From Acheta domesticus (lineage: Eukaryota > Arthropoda > Insecta > Orthoptera > Gryllidae): a DNA stretch of 64,000 bases. This document shows positions 32,959 to 42,937 of the stretch, one piece after another; position 1 is the first letter of the stretch, and every line of letters starts with the position of its first letter. The DNA is taken from positions 135,796,949-135,860,948 of the forward strand of contig JAHLJT010008756.1 in the NCBI GenBank assembly GCA_031308135.1. Direction: 5' to 3'. Below the pieces are notes generated by a model. It saw only the letters and a list, made by a program, of their open reading frames with translations. It was not told the origin of the DNA and searched no databases. Position numbers and translations under genes: made by a program.

Positions 32959-33858
32959 TACCCGGGTGGTTTTTTTTATCGTTCGCCGAAGATTCCGGCC
33001 GCGTCGCCAGGGCAGTCGAGGGCTCATTCGCCCGGCAAACCGCTGACTCAACTCCCGTGCTATACGAGAACTATCGCTGCGCCGCTTAACGTACCTGCTG
33101 AACGTGGTGTCCTTCGGCTCGAATGCATTCTTGGCACCTCCGAAATACATTCTGATTTGCCCTTTGAAGTAAGTCTCGAGGAATTGTTGCGATTTTCTCT
33201 TCAATAGAGCTTCACGAACAACCACTTCACGACATAAAGATCGGAGTGTGGTGTGCGTTGAGTTCCACAAGAAATATTTTTCTAGAATTATTCTCTATTT
33301 TTTTCACCACCACCGTTACTGCTGACGTGTACATACATCAAATATTGGCATTATTCTTCGAACAATTGACACCAGAAGAAAGGAACTATGGTTACTTTCA
33401 ACAGGATTCGGCAACTGCTCACACTGCTGTTCGATCCATGAACTTTTAAATAATGTTTATTGTGACGATCGTATAATTAGTCGTGGGTTATGACCTCCTA
33501 GATCACCTGATCTATCTCCTTGTGATTTTTTCCTGTGGGGGTACTTGAAAGATCAGGTGTATGCAGAAAACCTGCTTTCGGAGAAAGAGCTCCGGCGCTC
33601 TATTGAAGAGAAAATCGCAGCAATTCCTCGAGACTTACTTCAATGGGCAAATCAGAATGTGTTTCGGAGGTGCCAAGAATGCATTCGAGTCGAAGGACAC
33701 CACTTTCAGCATCTTCTTTTAAAGTACGTTAAGCGGCGCAGCGGTAGTTCTCGGACAGCACGGGAGTTGAGTCAGCGGTTTGCCGGGCGAATGAGCCCTC
33801 GACTGCCCGGGCGACGCGGCCGGAATCTTCGGCGAACGATAAAAAAAAAACACTCTGT
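32959..33858. mobile_element. Inverted-duplication derivative of a mariner-superfamily transposon
   Basis: The element (32961-33856) is flanked by TA and has two long arms of about 250 bp. The left arm (32961-33230) is the inverted copy of the right arm (about 33590-33856), and the right arm contains the 3' end of the transposase gene. The element therefore has two 3' halves facing outward and no true 5' end. The ends read cccgggtggttttttttatc and, on the other strand, cagagtgttttttttttatc. The centre holds the rest of a transposase C-terminal half on the plus strand. Such a structure can still be cut at both ends by transposase made elsewhere. Confidence 0.7.
33220..33730 (+). pseudogene. 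Transposase C-terminal half (Tc1/mariner superfamily, not DD34D)
   Basis: VWCALSSTRNIF, HQILALFFEQLTPEERNYG and YFQQDSATAHTA come first, including the second catalytic aspartate. After a frame change, RSPDLSPCDFFLWGYLKD carries the third. Then IEEKIAAIPRDLLQ and QNVFRRCQECI follow, the usual C-terminal helices. I count about 39 residues between the two aspartates, so this belongs to a longer-spacing group than the DD34D remnant at 20.7 kb. A stop lies just before the PPRSPD block. The enzyme would cut and join element ends; this copy is broken and lacks its N-terminal half. Confidence 0.75.
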
Positions 33859-34579
33859 ATAATCTCCTTTCCTTCCTATAGTATCTTCCCATCATCTTGT
33901 TTTTAGCCAGCTTTTCCACCTTCATCTAGCCTCTGCCCAAACCGAATCGCCGTTGCCCCTACCTTTAGTGTCAATTTGCTTCTGTCTGTTTTCTCTACCG
34001 GTCTTGCTAACAGAGGTACAGTACTTTAATCAAAAGATACATCTTAAAAATATTTCCTGGGCAGCCCCCGTCTTCTTTAACCCTCCGTACACCTTCAAAT
34101 TTATTCCCCTTCAACATAATCGCTCATGGAATGTCCTCGAAAACATTTATCAAACATCTTGTTCATGCGATAGTAAGAGGTGGAGAAAGGCTACATTTTG
34201 TTTGAAATGCAGGTGTGTAAAGGGATGTTGAGTATGCATTGCTTCCTGTCGATTCATAAGCAGTGCTGCACTTTGAAACTTGGTTTTTGAAAAGTGTTCA
34301 TGATTAGTTTATAGCTTTTTCTACTTCCATTGAATAATGTTGTCATTTGATGGCTGCAACACATTGCATAATGATTCTCATTATAATACAGTTTTCATTA
34401 TGATACTCGTTCTTGACCAATCACAGAAAAACTAATGATTAAGTGTTGACTCTTCATTAATCACTGAGAATATTTCTAGTAAATTTTTCGTTCGGCTGTG
34501 TACATTAAAATTGCATTTAATATTACATTATTTTGTCAGTTTTAATTTCTTTTATTATAAGTAATTTTATCGTGAAATA

Positions 34580-35350
34580 TTTTCTGTATATATATATAAC
34601 AAAGTTGTGTTTGTTACACCATTTATAACTCAAGAACAACTGAACCAATTTTAATTATCTCTGTTTTGTTGGATTCATATCCGTCCCGAATAATAGAATA
34701 ACGAATAAAATATCGAAAAAATGGCACTACAAGGCGCTGAAGAATACAAAACTAGATATTCATGCAAACGCAGCCCGCTACACAGTTCGAATCTATATCG
34801 TTAAATAACTCTTAAACGAATCGTTCTAGGGCATTAAAAACTAAAGTATTGAGGCCAAAGGCCTCAAAGAAACATTTCTCACACCGTATTCTACAGGATG
34901 AGATATTTTTGAACGTTCTATTACATTTTCGTTGGTCCGGCGCTTCTCAATATCACCCCACCTACTCAAAGACGGGCAGAATCTAAGTAAATGAAACAAA
35001 GTCGGGTTAATTAAACCATTTGTAGCTCAAGAACGACTGGACCAATATTAATTATCTCCGATTTGTTGGATTCATCTCTGTCCCGAATAGCAGAATAACT
35101 ATTAAAATACCGGGAAATTTTACGATAAATAATTATACAGACTATTTCACTCATGTCTATCCGCGTCGTAAGTAGTCAATGGGAAACCTGGATATATTCA
35201 AATTAAACCAATCCCAGATGTTTATCGCCATCAGCTTGTTTACCTTTTTTTATCGCTGTAAAACCTTTGTTTACCTTTTTAAGATAACGATAGCAATTGT
35301 TTCACCTCCAAAATAGCTCTTGCGCATCAATATAATATTAAAATGTGTGG
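34580..35350 (+). repeat. Helitron-like 5' segments in direct repeat
   Basis: Two related segments lie at about 34617-34720 and 35010-35110. Each has caagaac(a/g)actg(a/g)accaat, ttaattatctc, gttggattcat and cgtcccgaata in the same order. This series is typical of sequence just inside Helitron 5' ends. The preceding tctgtatatatatataac could be a TC start, but it is not preceded by A, so a clean Helitron boundary is not shown. Confidence 0.4.
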
Positions 35351-35364
35351 TTTTGGTAATGTTT

Positions 35365-35765
35365 AAAACTCTGAAATAGAATCTATTATTAAAGATTCAG
35401 TGCCGAAAAACAACAAAAGGAACAGAAAAAGTGTGTTAAAGAAATTTCAAGAATTTTGTCAAGACAGAAAATACAAATGGACAGCTCAAACTACAAATAA
35501 AGAAATTACACATGTTTTAGGCAATTAATATACGAAGATTAGATTGTGAAGAGTACAAAGAATATGCCATCAAAACTATGTGGAACGTTACAACCAAAAT
35601 TGTTCAGGAAAATATTTTAATGAGTACACACGTGTGTTCAATCCATTCGAAATGGACGAATTCCGCTGCTAATTCATCTTGTACATCTTCCATTTCAAAT
35701 ACTTCTATGGAAGACCAAGACTTGGAAACCAACTTCCTACAACTTTAATGATAGTGCTTTTAATA
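35365..35765 (+). pseudogene. Crypton-like (DUF3504-type) recombinase N-terminal fragment
   Basis: With frame corrections the plus strand reads SEIESIIKDSVPKNNKRNRK, then KKFQEFCQDRKYKW, EITHVL, RRLDCEEYKEYAIKTMWNVT, QEKYFNEYTRVFNPF and DEF. The order FC...R...EYKE.AIKTMWN.T.K..QEKYF.EY.R.FNPF matches what I remember of the N-terminal domain of Crypton-derived proteins in insects. The tyrosine-recombinase catalytic part is not present. At least two frame changes and a stop make it non-functional. The assignment rests on memory of the motif; the alternative is another unknown repeat protein. Confidence 0.5.
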
Positions 35766-36037
35766 AATGTTCTTGTCAGTAGCCTTGTTAGAATTGTTTT
35801 CCGAAAGTTTTATTACCATAAAATTGAAACATATTTGAAATCATTTTCTGCATTAAACTGTTATTCAAATGTTACTTGATTATAAGTTATTCCAGGAGGC
35901 AGTGATAAGTCGAACTGAATGAAAGGTTTTCATTTTTCGGTTGTAATTTTGAGTAATATTTCCCTTTTTCGTAATTCCTGTGATTTAAATTATCCTTTCA
36001 ATCATGTAATGTGTTTATTCGTGAAATAGTCACACTA

Positions 36038-36130
36038 AATATCACTCGAAGTGCTGTGCTAGCCGGTAAATTCACTCCTCGCTACGCGAGTCGTGAATTT
36101 ACCGGCTAGCACAGCACTTCTCGTGATATT
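36038..36130. repeat. Perfect palindromic hairpin, 28-bp arms
   Basis: gaagtgctgtgctagccggt onward (36048-36075) and its exact complement (36093-36120) give a 28-bp perfect stem. It continues outward as aatatcac/gtgatatt and inward as ctcgc/gcgag, so nearly the whole 93 bp folds. The perfect arms imply recent origin or ongoing correction. It resembles a small palindromic mobile element and sits 15 bp before a Helitron 5' end. Confidence 0.75.
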
Positions 36131-36145
36131 ACTTATGAAAATTAA

Positions 36146-37500
36146 TCTAATATATAGAAATCAATGTTTGTTGGTTCGTGCTTAATGCGCTGTCGTAGCA
36201 GGCATCCAATTGCGATAAACTTGGTCAACTTATTGCTTGCACTTGCGGGAATACATAAACATAGTACAATTATTGTAACTCCACTTGATGGCGCTAGAGC
36301 ACATGATGGCGTTTGCATGCAATGGCGTTTTAAATGCAATTCCCAATCCACGTGAGCTTCATTGTTGCTGAGCATTGCCGTGTGCTGTAGGGCGAGGTCG
36401 AGGAGAACATGAGGAGCAGGCGTTGCAAGTTGATGAAAGGAGAGGGAAAAATAGGGACAAAGAGAGAGGAAAATAGGGAGAGGTGGGAAATAGAGAAAGA
36501 GACGGAAAATTGTGAAGAGAGGGAAAATAGTGAAAGAGAGGGAAAATAGTGAAAGAGAAGGAAATAGAGGGGGAAATAAGAGAGGTAAATGAGAGAGCAG
36601 GAAAAGAGAGTCAGAGAGTGAGTGAAAAGGGACGCAGAGGGGAAGAAGAGACACAGAGAGGAAGAAAAGATACACAGGAAGAAAAGAGACATAGATTGAA
36701 AAGAAAGAGAGTGAGGGAAATGAGAGTGGAGAAAAAGACTGAGGGGGAGGGATAGAGGAGAAAAGAGAGAGGGGGAGAGGAATATTTCCTCAATTATTTC
36801 TTCTTTAGCAGCAACGCGCCGGGTACTAGCTAGAGGGAAAATAGAGAGAGGGGAAATAAGAGAGAGAACGAAATAGGGAGAGTGAGAGTAGAGAAAGCGA
36901 GGGAAAATAGTGAAAGAGAAGGAAAATAGAGAGGGAGGATATAGAGAGGGAAATAGAGGGCGAAATAAGAGAGCGGGTAAAGAGTCAGAGAGCTAGGGAA
37001 AACTGACATAAGGGGGGAAGAAGAGACACAGAGGGGAAGAAGAGACACCGAGGGGGAGAAGAGACACCGAGGGGGAGACGAGACACAGAGGGGAGACGAG
37101 ACACAGAGGGGGAGAAAAGAGACACAGAGGTAGAAAAGTGACCGAGGGGGGAAAGAAACACAGATGGAAAAGGGAGAGTGGGGGAAATGAGAGTGGAGGA
37201 AAAAGACAGAGGGGGAGAGGAATATTTCCTCAATTATTTCTTCTGTGGCAGCAACGCGCCGGGTACCAGTTAGAGGGAAAATAGAGGGAGGGGAGAAAGG
37301 GAGAGATGAGACACAGAGAGGGAGAAAAGAGACAGAGGGGGGAAAAGAAACACAGATGGAAAAGAAAGAGTGTGGAAAAAGAGAGAGGGGAGGGAGAGAG
37401 GAAGAAAAAGACGGGGGAAGGAGAGAGAGGAAAAGAGAGGGGAAAGGAATATTTCCTTAATTATTTCTTCTGCGGCAGCAACGTGCCGGATACCAGCTAG
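36146..37500 (+). mobile_element. Non-autonomous Helitron 1 with three tandem 3' ends
   Basis: The 5' end is TC preceded by A (36145), continuing taatatatagaaatcaatgt. The 3' end is a GC-rich stem-like cagcaacgtgccggatacca followed by CTAG (37497-37500) and a T. A-TC...CTRR-T is the Helitron signature. The 3' terminal block (aatatttcct, attatttcttct, cagcaacgcgccgggtac, ctag or ttag) also occurs at 36781-36833 and 37221-37273. The element therefore contains three 3' ends, each preceded by purine-rich repeats. No Rep/helicase is encoded. Long frames in the purine-rich parts are low-complexity artefacts. Confidence 0.75.
36430..37445. repeat. Purine-rich repeats inside Helitron 1
   Basis: Repeated gagagagggaaaatagtgaa, ggaaatagaggg and agagacacagagggg words make up about 1 kb on the plus strand. 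Strand asymmetry is extreme (nearly all A and G). The complementary strand gives Ser/Leu/Phe-rich frames that are not genes. Confidence 0.8.
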
Positions 37501-37504
37501 TTTA

Positions 37505-38310
37505 AAATAAATTGAATCGTAATTTCACTTTAATCCTATTTGACTAGCGCAGTGGTAATTGTTGGAGAGAACATTTGAGTAAGGTTAGCGAACGCAATTC
37601 ATTTGGGTTATGTGTTGCTGCCGTGTGGTTCTCATGAAAAAAAATCTGGTTTAAAATGTGTACTGAATCAAAGGTGAACTTGACACCTCCAGAAATAAGA
37701 AAAAAATAAAAATAGTGACGTCGGAATTATTGCCCCAACTTTTGTACTCCCTCGCAGGCGGACTGGTAACACAAAGCCATCTGCGGTGGGAAGGGAGCTG
37801 TCCGCCAGGTGGCCTTGGCTGAATCCTGCTTGTCAATTGACACAAAACGATTCAATGTAAAACTTTAACTTATAGAAGTTACCATAAGTCTTGGAAAAAA
37901 TAAATATAAAGAAAATATGGAGCCATTTTTTAGAAATTTTGAAAATGTCCCGGCAGCTTCATATGAAGTACCCACACTTCAAAGAATCCGTGTCAAAATT
38001 GCAGGGCTTTGAGTAAAGCCAGACTTTTCGGCGAATGTTAATTTTGAAACAAAATTCTACGAGTAGCTTAAGTGCTATTTTTGTTTACATATTGACGTCC
38101 TTAGACATACGTTTTGGACAAAAGAAGTTTCGTTCATTTTCCAGGAGACCCCATTTTCTATACATTGAGGCCAGAGGTTTTTGTTTTTAATGAACTCGGT
38201 TTTCAGTATACATATTTGCACTTAAACGTTTCCCTGCAACCGCTGACGAGGTGCAGGGATATATAACATAAAAGAGGGATATATGTACATATAACATAAA
38301 TTTAAATGCT
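37505..38310. other. Mostly unannotated; part of the dispersed non-coding repeat
   Basis: The part at about 37900-38190 resembles the dispersed non-coding repeat (ttttgaaaatgtcccggc, cttcatatgaagtaccc, gaccccattttctatacatt). No gene recognised. Confidence 0.4.
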
Positions 38311-38318
38311 TCCTCTTC

Positions 38319-38418
38319 GTAGCTTAAATAATTCATGTTCATGTCCCACCTTTTTGCTTGTTTTGTTGTAACAAAACAACGAAAAAGTTGAGAAGCGAAC
38401 ATGAATTATTTAAGCTAC
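38319..38418. repeat. Inverted repeat with perfect 22-bp arms
   Basis: gtagcttaaataattcatgt with tc (38319-38340) is exactly complementary to 38397-38418. Inside, gttttgtt and aacaaaac form a second, nested stem. Overall a 100-bp hairpin. No gene nearby. Confidence 0.7.
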
Positions 38419-38751
38419 TAAGTCTCTGAAATAAACACCAATGTTTTTGACTCAGTATTAATTGCTGTCAATGGTGCTATCGAAGTTCAAGACTAGGTGA
38501 ATTTGTACACTTCGTTTTTAATTCGTACAAGTAAAACTAACATTAAACGTGGATGTGCATAGGATAGATCCATAAACATTAAATCATTTACTTTATTGCG
38601 GCTTGTGTACGGAAACCGTTGAGAATGCCAATGCCTGACAGGGATCTGACGTCACGGATAAAGTGTTAAGGATGTAATTTAGGCGTTAGATGGAAGAACA
38701 GCTTATCTCTGGTTAGCCTGTACCGCGTTTCTTGACTTAAGACGTTTATTA

Positions 38752-38810
38752 GATTGATTAATTGATAAGTGATTACAGGCGCGTGAGCTGCTAAGGTCAT
38801 TAGTGGGGAT
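38752..38810 (-). mobile_element. SINE tail fragment, minus strand
   Basis: gattgattaattg, then gattacaggcgcgtgagctg and aggtcattag, match the reversed SINE 3' end (AATC tail, then attccgggcgcgtcaac). It abuts the plus-strand SINE that hosts the Transib-like element. Confidence 0.55.
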
Positions 38811-38880
38811 CTGAATTTCTGCGAAAGCAACTGCTTGAGGTCTCGACCTGTGACCGGGAGGTCATACGTTCGAGTCCCAA

Positions 38881-40090
38881 CGGCGCACGGTGGGGTATTT
38901 GGCCGATTTAGGCGGCGAAAAGTCGATTTTGCAAATTTCACTCTAGACAAATAAATAATACACATCGTAGAGCTAAAAGGTTAGGGAATAACCAGCTGCA
39001 CAAATTTTAACGGTAGGCGCATCTTGTCTGAACTTGTCTACTCGTGAAGTGCGCATGTTCGTTTTTGACTCCCGTGCGGGCTTCAGTCTCATAGTGAATT
39101 CCGTGTACTGAGGTTGAATTTTGAAGTAAGAAACCATGGAGGCTGATAAAGCAGATAAGTATGTACACATTATGTGCATTTTCGTACAGATTTTAATTAT
39201 TTTAGCTGAGATAGAGCTTTTAAATTTTTAATGAAGCTAATTTTAATTAATGTGAGTAAATTAGTGTACTTCCGGGGGTTTCCGGGTTACAGTTTTTGGT
39301 GCAATGGAAGGATTACATTTTCTATTTTACAACTTCATGAAAATCAATCGCGGATTCGCGCGGTTTTGCGTGATATATAGCCATTTATGTACGAATGCGA
39401 TTTGCTGATTTTTTTTGACACGAGTTTATTTTAATATCCTCCAAAACTCGACCTAGGGTATTCGGGCATCAACGCAATGACTCAAAAAACTTTATTTAAA
39501 TTGATACAGCAACAAAAATTACAAGATATTAGGAAAAAATTGAAATTTATAGAAAATTAATTGTTACTTAAATAAAATTCTTCTGACGAACAAATAAAGG
39601 AAATGTTGCATAAATTTTCATATTTTAAATCTCATAAAATTAAGGTGGTCCGTAGCACACAAGAAAAAAGGTGTTTGTTTAAAAATTTTGATTGGCTCAA
39701 TGACTCTTTCGAAATACCTAAAGTAGTGAGCCGACCAGGCAGACCAAAGAAAAGATTTCAAGATATGAGTGAGAGAAGGAAGACAAGAAAAACAGAAGAT
39801 TTATGACAAACTACAAATTCAGAAGTACTGACTTACGCTACCCGGATGACATTAGGCTTTGTAGGAGAAAGAAACGCTTCAAAAATAGTCAAGGAAATCA
39901 GAAGTTCTCCAAAACGAACTGGAAAATACAAGAAAGCATAGATTAGGAAGATAGGAAAATGCTACTGAAGACACTCAGTGCACTAGCTTTCTTTGTTGAA
40001 GCTGATCTTTCCAGGAGGCATTTAGATGCAATTAAACAGCAAAAATAATTTTGGCAAAAATAAATTGGCCAAATACCCCACCGTGTGGCG
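38881..40090 (+). mobile_element. Transib-like DNA transposon inserted in a SINE
   Basis: The element occupies 38886-40085 (1,200 bp). Its terminal inverted repeats are perfect over 19 bp (cacggtggggtatttggcc at the left end, its complement at 40067-40085). It is flanked by 5-bp duplications: cggcg (38881-38885) and tggcg (40086-40090). Termini starting CAC.(A/G)TG and a 5-bp GC-rich duplication are the marks of Transib, the superfamily related to RAG1; CACGGTG resembles the V(D)J heptamer CACAGTG. It carries the remains of an N-terminal domain but no catalytic domain, so it is a deletion derivative. The superfamily call rests on ends and duplication; the catalytic core cannot be tested. Confidence 0.7.
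39555..39945 (+). pseudogene. N-terminal region of the Transib-like transposase (remnant)
   Basis: The frame opens before 39603 and reads DEQIKEMLHKFSYF, then KVVRSTQEKRCLFKNFDW and FEIPKVVSRPGRPKKRFQDM, then SERRKTRKTEDL and a stop. One base later it continues as LTYATRMTLGFVGERNASKI, VKEIRSSPKRTGKYKKA. The basic GRPKKRF...SERRK..K segment is probably DNA binding. I recall similar pieces at the start of Transib/RAG1-like transposases in invertebrates, but this is not certain. A candidate start with good context (aaaccatggaggctgataaa, about 39134) followed by a gtatgt donor-like site suggests a spliced gene in the parent element. No DDE residues are present. Confidence 0.45.
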
Positions 40091-40534
40091 GCAGGATTTT
40101 TGACAGTAGCTAGGTCGAATTCTGTCGCTGTCTGGAGGAGGATTCTAGCGGCCGGCTGCTCTGATCGGTAGTTTTCCGCGTTTTTTCCGGTCAACACCAG
40201 CGAATGCCGGAGCAGCACCCTAAGAAACTGCCGGTTTTTCCTTCTTTTTCCTTGTCCTATCTTCACTGCTTAGAAAAACACAGTAACATGCCCTACACTG
40301 CCACACATGCCGAGAGACCGATCGGGGCCTTAGAGCTTTTCCTGGCTGGGGCGGTGCCCCGCCGGTGAGAGATACCTGGTTGGGGTAAAGCCCCACTAGT
40401 TGAAGCCTCGGATCTCGCCATCCAGCGGGGAAAGATCACCGCCACCTCCCGACGAAAAAACACGCACTATACTTACGGGAATAATGACCTCAATAGTTGA
40501 CACGCCCGGAATCACGAACAATCAATCAATCGAG

Positions 40535-40850
40535 TCTCCCGAGACTCTGCGATCGGGGTAAGGACGAGATCGCTGTCTAACGGGCATTTCGACCGACCGC
40601 CTTTCGGCTCTCGGTTATCTGCAGAACAGTCGGGCGTCGCCGATCCCTTAACAATAGGGATGCGACATCGATGTCGATGTTTCTATAAAAACATTGATTT
40701 GAAAAATGGATTGATAGAATCCTATGTTTTTTGCTCCATGTTTTTACGTTTTATTTCTGAATGAAGTATTTTCATACTCACAAGTTTGTAAAAGTTAAAA
40801 TATGAAATAATAACTGATTTTGTACTACTTTCATCTAGCACATTATCCCT
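40535..40850. other. Unannotated stretch
   Basis: Includes gcgacatcgatgtcgatgtt (about 40661), a palindromic word also seen near 46.1 kb. No gene recognised. Confidence 0.4.
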
Positions 40851-41933
40851 CGCCCTGATGGTCTTGTATTTCTTTCGTCTTTCATTGTATTTTACTTTCC
40901 CGTATACTAAAAGTACGTACCTACGTATAGTATGTGGGGAATGTTATGTAATGATGCGGGAAAAACGACGGATTTTCGGCAGAAAAATTCTTATTACAGG
41001 GCCCTGGTAACGAAAAAGTGGATAAATCCAGTTGCTAAATTAATTTTAAAAAATCTTCTAATACGTGGTGCAGCCAGAATCCCTATTTTGTGGGTCCTTG
41101 AAACCGAAAAGCCAATTGAAAGCAAAACGTCTGTCCGTCCGTCCATCTGTTCTGCTAGCGACTAAACCGTTCAGCCGATTTTCTCCAAAATTGATACTCC
41201 GCGATCGATCTTAATGATTTCGCGGCCCCTTGAATTTGAAACCGATATTTTATTTTGGAGGGTAGTTGATATGAAGCCCCTGGGAAATTTTCAAAATTAA
41301 AAAAAATGGCGCCCACAATTTTAACAAAATTTTGTTTTTGCATAGTCCGAAGGTCATTTAAGAGAATGGCGTAGATCTCATGTCGGTTGAAAACTCTGAA
41401 TTTTCGAAAATTGCAAAAATTTGAATTTTTGTCGGCGTCTTCCTCCAACTATAAAATTGCCGATAGAGATTTTTCCTCCAAATAAAATTTCTTCTCCAAA
41501 GTAAGTTCTTTCATTAAGGTCATGTACATTTTTTTTATTTTGGTAGTTTTTGCATAATATTTGCGTGCAATATGTGCAATTTTAAAAAATTACAAAAACA
41601 AGATTTTCTCAATAACGGCTCAAACTTTTTTCTTTAAACTTTTGGTAGGGATAGTACTAAATGTACTCTATGAGAGGACATAAACGCCATATTGCTCTAT
41701 TCTTTTATTATTTCAAAACTTACACAAATGTAATTTTTTGAAAGGTTTCTCAAAACTTTAATATGCACATTACCAGCAATTTGTAAGCATTATTATATTT
41801 GTGAATGTAAGTGCTTCAAATGACTTTAAATAAAGTTTTTTGAAAACTCAAAAATGTTCTGTGAAAAAGAGCTTCAAATTTCACATTTTTAGTAGCGCTT
41901 AAACGCCATTTTCTTAAAAACGGCTACACATTT

Positions 41934-42937
41934 TTAACCCTTGAATGCATGACTATTTTTACGTTCATGAATGCATGACATGGGTCAATTTGACCCGGTC
42001 CGTAATACCTTGTATATTTTTAATTGAAAATCATTATGAAATGAAATAGGAATAACAAATACACTATAGTGTTATTCAATTAGAAACAATATTTGTTGAT
42101 TGAGTTTAGGATTACATATATTATTCCTATGATGTCAAATTTTACTTTCATGAAAGTGGACATAAGTGAGTATTGAATGATCTGAACGTGCATAACTTTT
42201 ACATTCAAAACAAACAGTTGAACATTTTCTGTCTTTCTTTGTGGGACATTTACTGCATTTTTTTCTCTTATTGTTTGCCAATGTACTAAGTTAACTGTTG
42301 TTTTTTTCTATTACACATAGTGCTATGGAACTTCGTATGTTCTTCTGAAGAGTTTTGACTGTGCTCCTTTGCAGAATACATGGAAGGATATATTATTTTG
42401 TCAAATCCATTAGAAATAAACGTATTTGTGCTTTACAGATTGTTGAAAAGTGGGATTATTTTGGATGAAAATTACGTATTCATTTACAGCAGCGACATCA
42501 AGCATATTCATAAAGGAGGCAAAAATTCCATATCTTTGCTTGGTGCTTGGCTTTGCAAGTGCGCACTAATTTGTCAAGTGTATCGACGCCACTTTTGGTA
42601 AGATTGTAGAAATTAACAATTTCAGTCTTTTTCTTCCGACTTTAATTATAATATATTATATATAATAATAATAATTATTATAATTAACGAAATACGATGT
42701 AATCGTATATGGGTCATACAGACCCATCTCATGCATTCTGAGGAGAGCAAAATAAAACAACTTATGGACACTGATCAAATAAGTAGAACATCGTAAAATG
42801 ACCTTCTAAGGATTTTGGATGACGAAATAAAAGATGTCTTAAGCGGATACGACCGTTGAAAAAACCATTCCATCCAAAATATCAGTGTAAAATCTGATTT
42901 AGGTCAGATTGACCCATGTTATGCATTCAAGGGTTAA
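41934..42937 (-). mobile_element. piggyBac deletion derivative with TTAA duplication
   Basis: The element (41938-42933, 996 bp) is flanked by TTAA at 41934-41937 and 42934-42937. Its terminal repeats are cccttgaatgcatgac and cccttgaatgcataac. Motifs related to the ends (tgcatgacatgggtcaattt, gggtcatacagacccatctc) are repeated just inside. TTAA target and CCCT-type ends are diagnostic for piggyBac. The minus strand retains the last third of the transposase. The element is inserted in an older dispersed non-coding repeat. Confidence 0.85.
42215..42615 (-). pseudogene. piggyBac transposase, C-terminal part
   Basis: With frame corrections the minus strand reads NLTKSGVDTLDKLVRT, which holds the third catalytic aspartate in the GVD motif (about 42610-42570). 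It then reads IWNF, NMLDVAAVNEYVIF, and at the end LANNKRKKCSKCPTKKDRKC followed by VCFECKSYARSDH (about 42290-42190). The last part is the cysteine-rich zinc-binding tail of piggyBac transposases (paired Cys, then His). The two N-terminal catalytic aspartates are deleted and stops are present. The protein would have cut element ends at TTAA; this copy cannot. Confidence 0.8.

Larger units (their letters stand above)
38825..40531 (+). mobile_element. SINE copy split by a DNA transposon
   Basis: The SINE head (tgaccgggaggtcatacgtt, cgagtcccaacggcg, ending 38885) continues 1.2 kb later at 40091 with gcaggatttttgacagtagc. It then runs through the whole body (aatgccggagcagcacccta, gcggtgccccgccggtgaga, tctcgccatccagcgggg, acgcccggaatcacgaa) to an AATC tail at about 40531. 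Joining the two halves after removing one copy of the 5-bp duplication restores the sequence seen in unbroken sibling SINEs (gacggcggcagg). The B box of this copy (cgttcgagtcc) is closer to the tRNA consensus than in the others. Confidence 0.85.

Noticed and set aside
34580..36130. A third complete Helitron
   Set aside because: The inner 5'-like segments look right, but the TC start is not preceded by A and no CTRR-type 3' end was found before 36146.
36142..37500. Leu/Phe/Ser-rich frames up to 177 codons and the complementary Glu/Lys/Arg frames
   Set aside because: Translations of purine-rich repeats inside a Helitron. They have low complexity in every frame and no domain.
40650..40700. Palindromic acatcgatgtcgatgt word shared with 46.1 kb as a transposon end
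   Set aside because: Only a short word is shared. No inverted partner at a consistent distance or duplication could be found.
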